A stretch of 12,424 nt of DNA, taken from JALHFZ01 sp964483085 (lineage in GTDB: Bacteria > Synergistota > Synergistia > Synergistales > Aminobacteriaceae). Where the stretch lies: NCBI GenBank assembly GCA_964483085.1, contig CAYZZX010000053.1, forward strand, positions 1-12,424. Direction: 5' to 3'. The notes below the pieces were generated by a model. The model saw only the letters and a program-made list of their open reading frames with translations, ran no database searches and was not told the DNA's origin. This document shows, piece by piece, positions 1-6,210 of the stretch; positions within the stretch are counted from its first letter, which is position 1, and every line of letters starts with the position of its first letter. Made by a program: the position numbers and the translations under genes.

Positions 1-373
1 GACTCCGCACCGGGCTCTCCTCCGTGCGCTGAAACTCGCTGAAGAGAAGGCGGGGAGCTCCCGGATGCTCCGAGGCAAACTGAATGTGGGCAAGAAAGAT
101 CGCCTCAAGGGCCTCAAGGGGGGACTCGGCGTCCGCCCCGGCCTTTTCGAGCCGGGCAAAGAGCTTCTTCCCCACCCAGTCGAGGACTGCCTTCCATATG
201 GCGTCCTTCGTGGTAAAATGCCGGAAGAGAGCGCCCTGGGTCAGGTCCATCCTCTCGGCGATGGCGGCGGTGGTGATGTCCGAGGGCTTACCCTCGGCGG
301 CGAGAGAGAGCACCGTCTCGACAATGACTGTTTTCCGCTCCTCGGCGGGTAGATTTTTACCGGTTCGCGCCAT
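1..373 (-). CDS. TetR/AcrR-family transcriptional repressor, N-terminal 124 residues (runs off left edge)
   Basis: A ligand-responsive DNA-binding repressor of the TetR family. The reading frame is open from the ATG at 373 to the window edge. Residues about 12-60 form the TetR DNA-binding domain: a first helix (EERKTVIVETVLSLAAEGK), then the helix-turn-helix ITTAAIAERMDLTQGALFRHF (split here by description only: ITTAAIAERM at 33-42 and DLTQGALFRHF at 43-53), followed by the usual TKDAIW. The ligand domain begins after that and is cut by the edge. The start is supported by AAGGGGG at 381-387, 7 nt upstream. An inverted repeat lies just upstream at 406-429 and suggests autoregulation. From memory, this subtype (a segment like SPLEALEAIFLAHIQFASEHPGAPR) is commonly seen beside HlyD/RND efflux genes, which would lie to the left of the window. 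The target cannot be read here. The family call is firm; the efflux role is inference. Confidence 0.9.
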   Translation of the reverse strand, partial: MARTGKNLPAEERKTVIVETVLSLAAEGKPSDITTAAIAERMDLTQGALFRHFTTKDAIWKAVLDWVGKKLFARLEKAGADAESPLEALEAIFLAHIQFASEHPGAPRLLFSEFQRTEESPVRS

Positions 374-405
374 GGTAATTCCCCCTTCGGAATGCCTTCA
401 CAATA

Positions 406-429
406 AAGATAGTAATTACTCACTATCTT
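406..429. promoter_or_regulatory. Candidate TetR operator: 8-bp inverted repeat upstream of the tetR-type gene
   Basis: Perfect arms AAGATAGT (406-413) and ACTATCTT (422-429) are separated by 8 nt. An inner perfect palindrome AGTAATTACT lies at 411-420. The site is 33 nt upstream of the repressor start. On the minus strand it overlaps a possible -10, TACTAT (409-414), with only a weak -35 (TTCATC, 433-438). Size and position fit an autoregulatory TetR operator. Binding by this protein is inferred. Confidence 0.6.
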
Positions 430-464
430 ATGGATGAAATTCTCTTTTGTCAAGGGGGGTACCT

Positions 465-503
465 ATGAAAAACAGGGAAGAAGCCTTCGCCCCTTCCCTG
501 TTT
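465..503 (-). terminator. Rho-independent terminator of the pxp operon
   Basis: Perfect 11-bp stem: AAACAGGGAAG at 470-480 pairs with CTTCCCTGTTT at 493-503 around a 12-nt loop. On the minus strand the hairpin is followed by TTTTTC (465-470 side). It starts 24 nt past the stop codon of the DUF1445 gene. The other strand also has a T-rich run (CTCCTTTTTTC) after the stem, so it could work in both directions, but no plus-strand gene leads into it. Confidence 0.85.
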
Positions 504-527
504 CTCCTTTTTTCAAAAACCGCCTAT

Positions 528-1079
528 TTAAAATACGGCGTAGTCGGCGTCCCTCGGGTCAGCCACGAACATATGCCCCGGAAGGTGGGTGATGCAGAAG
601 GGGGGCTTCACCGCCATGATGGCCGCCTGGGGGGTGCAGCCGCAGGCCCAGAAGACGGGGACTTCGCCCGGGTAGATGTCCACCGCATCGCCGAGGTCGG
701 GCTTCATGATATCGGCGATGCCGATCTGGGCAGGGTCGCCGATATGGATGGGAGCCCCGTGAACCGCCGGAAAACGCCCCGTGCAGAGCACAGCCTTGGG
801 CACAAGGTGTGCGGGGATGGGGCGCATGCTCACCACCACAGGGCCGGAGAGCGCTCCGGCGGGGGTGCACTGGATGTTCGTCACGTACATGGGGACGTTG
901 CGGTTCTGCTCAATGTGCCGGACGGGTATTCCCGCCTCGAGAAGGGCACCCTCGAAGGAGAAGGAGCATCCGAGGAGGAACCCCACGAGGTCATCCCGCC
1001 AGTATTTCTTCACGTCCGTGGGCTCGTCGATGACCTCGCCGTCCACCCACACCCGGTACCGGGGCAGGTCTGTGGAGAG
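528..1079 (-). CDS. DUF1445/YcsI-family putative hydro-lyase or D-glutamate cyclase, C-terminal part (N-terminus lost in gap)
   Basis: The 183 visible residues closely match the C-terminal part of the YcsI/DUF1445 family. Family-typical stretches are TDLPRYRVWVDGE, YWRDDLVGFLLGCSFSFE, GIPVRHIEQNRNVPMY, HGAPIHIGDP, VPVFWACGCTPQ and ITHLPGHMFVAD. Bacterial members are annotated as putative hydro-lyases. A mammalian mitochondrial protein with this domain is D-glutamate cyclase, which makes 5-oxo-D-proline from D-glutamate. Family members are usually about 260-270 residues, so roughly 80 residues and the start codon are missing in the N run. It is the last gene of the minus-strand pxp operon, before the terminator at 465-503. 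Bacillus subtilis keeps the same companions (ycsF-ycsG-ycsI-kipI-kipA). Conceptual translation through the Ns joins it to pxpA, but the two are separate families. Family is near certain; the reaction in this organism is inferred. Confidence 0.9.
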   Translation of the reverse strand, partial: LSTDLPRYRVWVDGEVIDEPTDVKKYWRDDLVGFLLGCSFSFEGALLEAGIPVRHIEQNRNVPMYVTNIQCTPAGALSGPVVVSMRPIPAHLVPKAVLCTGRFPAVHGAPIHIGDPAQIGIADIMKPDLGDAVDIYPGEVPVFWACGCTPQAAIMAVKPPFCITHLPGHMFVADPRDADYAVF

Positions 1080-1179
1080 NNNNNNNNNNNNNNNNNNNNN
1101 NNNNNNNNNNNNNNNNNNNNNNNNNNNNNNNNNNNNNNNNNNNNNNNNNNNNNNNNNNNNNNNNNNNNNNNNNNNNNNN
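1080..1179. other. Assembly gap (100 N) spanning the pxpA / DUF1445 junction
   Basis: Exactly 100 N, the usual placeholder for a gap of unknown size. The sequence before it (in transcription order) is the first 132 residues of PxpA, normally about 250 residues. The sequence after it is the last 183 residues of a DUF1445 protein, normally about 260-270. About 600 nt must therefore be missing, far more than 100. Confidence 0.95.
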
Positions 1180-1577
1180 GTCGCCCGGGCGATGGCTTTG
1201 GCGAGGGGAAGGTCCTTGGCCGCCTGGTTGTAGAGGGCGCCGTGGGCCTTCACGTGCTGCAGGCTCATCCCCTGGGCGGCGCAGACCGCCTGAAGGGCCC
1301 CTATCTGGTAGAGGGTGAAGGCGTAGACCTCGTCGGGGGTGGACCCTATGGTCCTGCGGCCGAACCCCTGCAGGTCGAGATGCCCCGGATGGGCCCCCAC
1401 CGCCACGGAGGCCGCCTTCGCCGCCTGCACAGTCTTGATCATCACGAGGGGATCCCCCGCATGAAATCCGCAGGCCACATTCGCGGAGCTGACGCTTTCC
1501 ATGACCTCGGCGTCCATCCCCATCTTCCAGGGGCCGAAGCTCTCGCCGAGATCGCTGTTCAGATCGATTTTCTGCAT
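1180..1577 (-). CDS. pxpA: 5-oxoprolinase subunit A (LamB/YcsF family), N-terminal 132 residues, broken by gap
   Basis: PxpA, with PxpB and PxpC, forms the cytoplasmic ATP-dependent 5-oxoprolinase that opens 5-oxo-L-proline to L-glutamate. The visible part carries the LamB/YcsF family signatures: IDLNSDLGESFG at residues 4-15, NVACGFHAGDP at 33-43, GAHPGHLDLQGFGRR at 61-75 and VKAHGALYN at 109-117. About 118 residues are lost in the N run. The start at 1577 is fixed by AAGGAGGAAG just upstream, and this ribosome site overlaps the pxpC stop codon (1590-1592), leaving 12 nt between the genes. The gene follows pxpC, so the operon order is permease, B, C, A, DUF1445. The three subunits together make the 5-oxoprolinase assignment firm, although older annotations call them LamB/YcsF and allophanate hydrolase-like. 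Confidence 0.95.
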
Positions 1578-1589
1578 GGCTCTTCCTCC

Positions 1590-2672
1590 TTATATTTCCT
1601 CCCAGGTGACTCTGTGGGCCTCTCCGTCCAGACGGAGGAGAGCCTCCCCCCTTGTCACCGGCACCGTGATTTCCTCCGCGGGGAGCACTGCGGGGGCAGA
1701 ACGGGAGCGCCAGGCCGCCCGCAGTTCCAGAAGCTTCTGCCGCTTTCCCCCCGCCTCCCGGGCGAGGGCGACGGCGTCCTTCAGAGTGAGGGGGACGAAG
1801 CGCACCTTCTCCCCCGGAAGGCGCTGGGAGAGGGCGGCCATATCCACGGAGCAGACAACCCCGATCTTCGTGTACCCTCCCGTAGTCTGCCGGTCGGCAA
1901 GCATGACGATGGGCTGGCCGTGGCCGGGAACCTGCACCGCTCCGAGGGGGATGGCGTCGGAGATGATGTCCGCCGCTCCCTCGTGTTCGATGACCGGACC
2001 GTCGAGGCGGTACCCCATCCGGTCGGCGCTGTTTGAGATCGTGTATTCCGAGCCGTAGAAGGTCTCCCTCCCCGCCGGGGTGAAATGATCGTCCTGGGGG
2101 CCGGCGATGACCCGAAGGGGTGCTGCGGGGTCATAAAGGGGGCGCAATTCTTCCGGGCAGACGAAGCCTGTGCAGCGCCTCCAGAGGGGGGCTGGTTCTC
2201 CGCAGGAGAGGCGGTCCCCTTTTTTCAGCGCCCTGCCCTCCACCCCTCCGACCTTCGCCCGGGTGTAGGTGGACCGGCTGCCGAGGACCGGAGGAACGTC
2301 GATCCCTCCGGAGAGGCAGAGGTAGGCCCTGCACCCCGACTGAGGACCGGAAAAGGAGAGCACGTCCCCCTCCCCGATTTCCACGGCCGTCCAGTTCGGC
2401 ACGGCCTGTCCGTTCACCGAAAAGCCGAGCTCCGCTCCGGTGACGGCGGCGATCCCCTCCCCCTCGATTACGAGGAGCTTCGGACCCATGAGAGTTACTT
2501 CAATGCCGGCATCCTCTTCACGGTTGCCAACAATGATGTTCCCCATGCGGAAGGCCTGTCCGTCCATGGCCCCCGCTACGGGCATTCCCTGCCCCTGGCC
2601 GCCCCACCGGCCGCAGTCCTGCACGGTGGTGAGCATTCCAGGGGCTTGTACAGAGAGCACGAGAGGGCTCAT
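1590..2672 (-). CDS. pxpC: 5-oxoprolinase subunit C (KipA / allophanate hydrolase subunit 2 / biotin-dependent carboxyltransferase family)
   Basis: A 360-residue protein, complete. The N-terminal signature is clear: PGMLTTVQDCGRWGGQGQ at residues 11-28 followed by GMPVAGAMDGQAFRMGNIIVG at 29-49 (given in pieces: PVAGAMD at 31-37, then a GN pair at 49-50). Later family features include LCLSGGIDVPPVLGSRST and YTISNSADRMGYRLDG, then GQPIVMLADRQTTGGYTKIG (the segment before the C-terminal domain). It pairs with PxpB as the other half of the cyclophilin-like carboxyltransferase module. Without PxpA this pair is often misnamed urea amidolyase-like. Its ATG overlaps the pxpB stop by 4 nt (ATGA, 2669-2672), and GAGGAGG lies about 10 nt upstream inside pxpB, so the two are translationally coupled. 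No truncation or frameshift seen. Confidence 0.95.
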   Translation of the reverse strand: MSPLVLSVQAPGMLTTVQDCGRWGGQGQGMPVAGAMDGQAFRMGNIIVGNREEDAGIEVTLMGPKLLVIEGEGIAAVTGAELGFSVNGQAVPNWTAVEIGEGDVLSFSGPQSGCRAYLCLSGGIDVPPVLGSRSTYTRAKVGGVEGRALKKGDRLSCGEPAPLWRRCTGFVCPEELRPLYDPAAPLRVIAGPQDDHFTPAGRETFYGSEYTISNSADRMGYRLDGPVIEHEGAADIISDAIPLGAVQVPGHGQPIVMLADRQTTGGYTKIGVVCSVDMAALSQRLPGEKVRFVPLTLKDAVALAREAGGKRQKLLELRAAWRSRSAPAVLPAEEITVPVTRGEALLRLDGEAHRVTWEEI

Positions 2673-3418
2673 GACGGCGAGACCTCCTCTTCAAGAATTT
2701 CAGGACGATAGCTCCCGGCCTCCGATTCAGCGTCGATACGGGCGAACTCTTCCCGCTCGATGGGGCGGAAGCGCACCCACATCCCCGCCTCGAGAAAGAT
2801 GGCGGGGTCTCTTTGAGCATCGAACATCCGCATGGGAGTCGTGCCGATGAGCCGCCATCCGCCGGGGCTCGGGATGGAATAAATCCCCGTCTGTTTTCCC
2901 CCTATGGCCACCGACCCCGCCGGAATGATCTCCCGGGGGTTCTTCAGCCGGGGGACTTCCAGAGAGGGGTCCATCCCCCCGAGATAGGAGAACCCCGGAG
3001 TGAATCCGAGCATGTAGCAGTAGCAGTCTCGAGAGGAGTGCCGCTCGACGACCTCGTCGGCGGACAGGCTCAGGTGAGCGGCCACGTCCTCCAGATCGGG
3101 GCCCCGCTCTCCGCCGTAGAGGGTGGGGATGAGGATGACTCTGCGGGTCGTCTCCGCAGTCCCCGCTCCCCCCTCCCGGCAGAGGGTTTCCATACGCTGA
3201 TAGAGACGGTCGACATCCGTGACTTCAGGGTCGAAATAGACCGCCAGGGAACGGTAGGTGGGGACGGCGTCGAGAAAGCCCGGAAAATCGAGCTTCACCA
3301 CAGCATGGGCCAGAGCGGCAACCCGGGAATTGATCTCCAGATCGATGGAGTCGCCGAACTCCGCCACCACGCAGCCGTCCCCCGCCGTCAGAATACGGGG
3401 ATACTCATGAGAAATCAT
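2669..3418 (-). CDS. pxpB: 5-oxoprolinase subunit B (KipI / allophanate hydrolase subunit 1 family)
   Basis: A 249-residue protein of full family length. Diagnostic KipI-type stretches are FDPEV at residues 62-66, GFTPGFSYLGG at 138-148, and PAGSVAIGGKQTGIY at 166-180 followed by SPGGWRLIGTTP at 184-195. It is a subunit of cytoplasmic ATP-dependent 5-oxoprolinase, acting with PxpC and PxpA. In Bacillus the homologue KipI was first described as an inhibitor of the sporulation kinase KinA; nothing here suggests that role. The start at 3418 has AAAGGAG about 6 nt upstream and lies 28 nt after the permease stop. It overlaps pxpC by 4 nt. Confidence in the family is very high and in the enzyme role high, because all three subunits are present together. 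Confidence 0.95.
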   Translation of the reverse strand: MISHEYPRILTAGDGCVVAEFGDSIDLEINSRVAALAHAVVKLDFPGFLDAVPTYRSLAVYFDPEVTDVDRLYQRMETLCREGGAGTAETTRRVILIPTLYGGERGPDLEDVAAHLSLSADEVVERHSSRDCYCYMLGFTPGFSYLGGMDPSLEVPRLKNPREIIPAGSVAIGGKQTGIYSIPSPGGWRLIGTTPMRMFDAQRDPAIFLEAGMWVRFRPIEREEFARIDAESEAGSYRPEILEEEVSPS

Positions 3419-3446
3419 GAAAATCTCCTTTCTTCGGTCATCCTCT

Positions 3447-4671
3447 CTAGCCGAAGAGCTTCATGATGCCCTTGAAGGAGTTGAAGCCCATCCAGGCGGT
3501 GAAGACCACGATGACCCATCCGAGGATGGTCATCCATTTGGGGTGAAGGTACTCCCCGACTACTTTCTTGTTGTAGGCCGCGAGCAGGACCGATCCGAGA
3601 GAGAGGGGAAGGATCAGGCCGTTCAACGAACCGGCAAGGATGAGAAGCACCACGGGACGGCCCACGATGGTGAGAATCGTCGTGGAGGCGATGATGAACC
3701 CTATGATCCAGTAGCGGTAGTATTTTTCCACTACGGTGAAGAGCGTCCGGAGGAAGGAGACGGAGGTGTAGGAGGCCCCCACCACGGAGGTGATGGCCGC
3801 TGCCCAGAGCACCACGCCCGCCACCCGGTAGCCGAGAGCTCCCGCGCCGATCTGGAAGGCCGAGGCCACGGGGTTCTTCATGTCGATGGGCGTTCCGATG
3901 AGCACCACTCCGAGGAAGGCGAGGAAGAGGAGATAGCGCATGACGCCGGTGATCAGGATGCCGTTGATGGATCCTCTGCTGATCTGGCCGATATTCTCCA
4001 CTCCGGTTATCCCCGCGTCGATGATCCGGTGCACGCCGGAGAAGGTGATGTAGCCGCCCACCGTTCCGCCCACGAGGGTCAACACGACAAGCCACTTATA
4101 ATTCTTCAAAAGGTCGATGCTCGTCAGGGGCCTCACCATCTCAACGACGGTCTCCATCACGGGGGGCTTCGTTACGAAGACGACGTAGGCCACGAGGGCC
4201 AGCATGGCGAACCCGAGGACCTGAGTGAACCGGTCCATTGCCTTACCGAGGTCCTTCCAGAGGAAGATGGTGATGGCGATGGCCGCGCTGATGATGGCGC
4301 CTACCGCCTGGTTCGCTCCGAAGAGGACCTGGAAGCCGAGGGCCGCGCCTCCCACGTTCCCCACGNNNNNNNNNNGCCACCGCGAAGGCGAGGAAGTATC
4401 CGAGGCCGGGAAGGACCTTGTTCGCCACGTCCTGCCCCCGCATTCCCGAAACGGCCAGAATGCGCCAGATATTGAGCTGCACAACGATGTCGATGAGGAT
4501 GGAGAGCATTATTGCGAAGGAGAAAACCGCTTTCAGTTCATTGGTGAAGGAAACAGTCTGGGTGAGGAACCCCGGTCCGATGGCCGATGTGGCCATGAGA
4601 AAAGCCGCTCCGAGCAGAATGCTCATCGTCTCACTTCTGCTGCGTACATTATTCTTGCCCAACTCCGTCAT
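3447..4671 (-). CDS. Nramp-fold inner-membrane permease of the pxp operon (YcsG-like), interrupted by a 10-N gap
   Basis: Multi-spanning membrane protein of about 405 visible residues, with many hydrophobic segments and the Nramp-type opening MSILLGAAFLMATSAIGPGF (residues 16-35). The two flanks of the N run are in different frames, but their visible lengths (296 and 919 nt) add to a multiple of three, so the gene is probably intact and the gap mis-sized. I chose ATG 4671 because GGAGGT sits 7 nt upstream and because the promoter -10 at 4711-4716 rules out the upstream ATG at 4719. Where true Nramp metal transporters have DPGN in membrane segment 1, this protein has TNEL (residues 43-46). The segment-6 metal-site motif of the AxxMPH type reads GTVGGY. 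It is first in the operon with pxpB, pxpC and pxpA, as ycsG is in Bacillus. Import of 5-oxoproline or a related acid is a reasonable inference; Mn/Fe transport is not supported. Confidence 0.85.
4366..4375. other. Assembly gap (10 N) inside the Nramp-fold permease gene
   Basis: Ten Ns put the two halves of one membrane protein in different frames. Without any Ns the flanks join in frame as FAV-A-VGNVGG, so the true missing length should be a multiple of three if the flanking bases are right. From memory of related proteins a GGLAFN-like stretch may precede GNVGG, which would mean a few missing codons rather than none. Confidence 0.9.
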
Positions 4672-4710
4672 AACTGCACCTCCGATGATGGAATATTTGC
4701 TACCAACCGT

Positions 4711-4739
4711 ATTATACAATTCTTTCCCAATAATGCCAG
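4711..4739 (-). promoter_or_regulatory. Sigma-70-type promoter of the permease-pxpBCA operon
   Basis: On the minus strand a perfect -10, TATAAT (4711-4716), lies 17 nt from CTGGCA (4734-4739), a 4-of-6 match to the -35 consensus. Transcription would begin near 4704, giving a leader of about 33 nt before the ATG at 4671. This AT-rich stretch stands out from the surrounding GC-rich DNA. Confidence 0.75.
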
Positions 4740-4771
4740 AAACGCATACTGTTTTTCCGAATTTCGATTAG

Positions 4772-4803
4772 AGCGGGGCTGCTCTTTTTCAAAAAGCCCC
4801 GCT
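4772..4803. repeat. Inverted repeat (9-bp perfect arms) in the divergent promoter region
   Basis: AGCGGGGCT (4772-4780) and AGCCCCGCT (4795-4803) are perfect complements 14 nt apart. The interval contains CTTTTTCAAAAAG, which is itself self-complementary around a central C, so two alternative hairpins are possible. No T tract follows on either strand, so a plain terminator is unlikely. It lies upstream of the promoters for both divergent operons and may be a protein-binding site. Confidence 0.6.
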
Positions 4804-4821
4804 GCGGACCAGGAGTGTGTA

Positions 4822-4848
4822 TTCCGGAAAGAGATTCTCTGATACAAT
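4822..4848 (+). promoter_or_regulatory. Extended -10 promoter with two small palindromes, for the ABC importer operon
   Basis: TGATACAAT at 4840-4848 is an extended -10 element (TG, one base, TACAAT). No good -35 is visible 16-18 nt upstream. Two short palindromes abut it: TTCCGGAA (4822-4829) and AGAGATTCTCT (4830-4840); either could hold a regulator over the -35 region. Transcription would start near 4855, about 28 nt before the first permease start at 4883. Confidence 0.55.
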
Positions 4849-4882
4849 AAACGAAAGATCTTTTTCTTCAAGGTGGTGGGTA

Positions 4883-5698
4883 ATGGTGCTTCGCCGGGCT
4901 CTCTGGCTTGCGGCCGGGGTGATGTGGTTTACCTACGTTCTCGCTCCCATAGCTCTCATTCTCGTCGGATCCTTCGGGGAAAAATGGTTCGGCACCCTCC
5001 TCCCCACGGGATTCACGATGAAATGGTATGGAGATCTCTTTTCGAAGACCATGTACGTCCGGGCCATGACTATGAGCCTCTTCATCGCCTCCCTGACGGT
5101 GCTGATCAACGGCCTGATCGGCATCTGCTCCGTCTACGCCGTCTCCGTCCTCCGGGTCCGGTGGCTGCGCCGGGCCTTCGACTTCATCATCCTCCTTCCC
5201 ATCGCGATTCCCCCTGTTGTTATGGGCCTCGGCCTCGTTCAAGCCTTCAACTGGACCTCCTTCTCCCTCGTGGGGACGTGGCAGCTTCTGCTGGGTGCCC
5301 ACCTCGTCTACACACTCCCCTTCATGCTCCGCCCCCTCATGGCGAACATGGAGATGCTCCAGTGGAATACCCTCGAAGAAGCGGGAATTTCCCTCGGGGC
5401 ATCCCCTCTCTTTCTGGCAACGAAAGTGCTGATCCCCAACCTTCTGCCCGGCCTTCTCTCCGGAGCGGTCATGACCTTTGCCATGTCCCTCGGTGAATTT
5501 CAGCTCGCCGTCATGGTGACGGGCTCCACAAGCCAGACCTATCCCGTGGTGCTCTATCAGGCCTTCTACGTGAGCACCGGCTTCGCCTGCGCTGCCACGA
5601 CCCTGCTCGTGCTTTTCAGTCTGCTGAGCCTCGGAGGAGTACTCTTCCTGGGCCATTTCTTCGGTTCCAGGGGCAGCTCCTTCGCCCTGGACTCCTGA
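4883..5698 (+). CDS. ABC importer inner-membrane permease (PotC-like, binding-protein-dependent)
   Basis: A 271-residue permease with about six hydrophobic membrane segments, the first at residues 6-30. The cytoplasmic EAA loop that docks onto the ATPase is clear: LEEAGISLGASPLFLATKV at residues 164-182, then LIPNLLPG. This is the type found in polyamine, ferric iron, phosphonate and opine importers. It is the first gene of a five-gene operon and the partner of the second permease at 8410-9243. I chose ATG 4883: AAGGTGGTGGG lies just upstream, and the in-frame ATG at 4817 would be ahead of the predicted transcript start. It is divergent from the pxp operon across 211 nt. The substrate cannot be deduced from the permease. 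Confidence 0.92.
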   Translation: MVLRRALWLAAGVMWFTYVLAPIALILVGSFGEKWFGTLLPTGFTMKWYGDLFSKTMYVRAMTMSLFIASLTVLINGLIGICSVYAVSVLRVRWLRRAFDFIILLPIAIPPVVMGLGLVQAFNWTSFSLVGTWQLLLGAHLVYTLPFMLRPLMANMEMLQWNTLEEAGISLGASPLFLATKVLIPNLLPGLLSGAVMTFAMSLGEFQLAVMVTGSTSQTYPVVLYQAFYVSTGFACAATTLLVLFSLLSLGGVLFLGHFFGSRGSSFALDS

Positions 5699-5718
5699 GC
5701 GTAAAGAAAGGACATTTC

Positions 5719-6210
5719 ATGGAACGACAGCCTGTCATATCAGTCATCGGATCCTCCACTCCTCCAGCAGAAATTTACGACCTGGCCCGGCACGTGGGGC
5801 GCCTCCTCGCCCGGGCCGGTTGCACTGTAGTCTGCGGCGGAAAGGGGGGCGTCATGGAAGCGGTCTGCCGAGGGGTCTCGGAAGAGAAGGGATTCTCCGT
5901 GGGGCTTCTTCCGGGAGAGATCGAAGAGGCCAACCCCTACGTCACCCTCCCCCTCTCCACGGGCCTCGGAGAGGTCCGGAATGTGGCGGTGGTCTCCTCG
6001 GGCGAAGCGGTCATCTCCATCGGCGGAGCCTTCGGAACCCTTTCTGAGATCGGCTTCGCCCTCAAGCTCGGCAAGCCGGTCATCGCATTGAATACCTGGA
6101 GCGTTCAGGAACCGGGGGCACAGTCCCCCCTGATGCCAGCCTCCACTCCGGAAGAAGCGGTCAAACTGGCCCTCGAAAAGGCCGGAAAGGAACACCATGG
6201 CGGGCGTTGA
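5719..6210 (+). CDS. SLOG/TIGR00725-family Rossmann-like nucleotide-binding protein
   Basis: A 163-residue cytoplasmic protein with no signal peptide or membrane segment. It opens with a Rossmann-like strand-loop (ISVIGSST, residues 7-14), followed by GGKGGVMEAVCRG (40-52), GLGEVRN (82-88) and SIGGAFGTLSEIG (100-112). These are the phosphate-binding loops of the TIGR00725 branch of the SLOG superfamily, which also includes the cytokinin-activating LOG enzymes. Members are often misnamed lysine decarboxylases. The canonical LOG motif PGGxGTxxE is changed to GGAFGTLSE, so LOG phosphoribohydrolase activity should not be assumed. It has a ribosome site AAAGGA and sits between a permease and the ATPase gene, overlapping the ATPase start by 14 nt, so it is made together with the importer. 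It may sense or process a nucleotide-like ligand; the function is unknown. Confidence 0.85.
   Translation: MERQPVISVIGSSTPPAEIYDLARHVGRLLARAGCTVVCGGKGGVMEAVCRGVSEEKGFSVGLLPGEIEEANPYVTLPLSTGLGEVRNVAVVSSGEAVISIGGAFGTLSEIGFALKLGKPVIALNTWSVQEPGAQSPLMPASTPEEAVKLALEKAGKEHHGGR

Noticed and set aside
528..1577. A single 349-residue fused PxpA-DUF1445 protein
   Set aside because: The join exists only through 100 Ns, and both halves are incomplete at the join compared with their family lengths.
447..2036. A 529-residue open frame on the plus strand
   Set aside because: It lies antisense to pxpA, DUF1445 and pxpC, which match known families. It has a low-complexity His/Gly/Pro-rich composition and reads through the N run; it is a by-product of GC-rich codon third positions.
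3417..4475. A 352-residue plus-strand open frame
   Set aside because: Antisense to the Nramp-fold permease, rich in His/Asp/Glu/Gly with no recognisable domain, and it also crosses the N run.
4772..4803. Terminator in the divergent region
   Set aside because: Neither strand has a T run after the stem and no gene ends nearby; kept only as an inverted repeat.
4668..4871. A 67-residue minus-strand frame in the divergent control region
   Set aside because: It spans both promoters and the inverted repeat, resembles no family I know, and its end overlaps the permease start.
4817..4882. Longer N-terminus for the first ABC permease (start at 4817)
   Set aside because: The extra 22 residues are hydrophilic, the extended -10 lies inside them, and ATG 4883 has its own ribosome site.
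5719..6210. Lysine decarboxylase
   Set aside because: That name for this family is a historical misannotation; the motifs are SLOG phosphate-binding loops and no pyridoxal-phosphate site is present.
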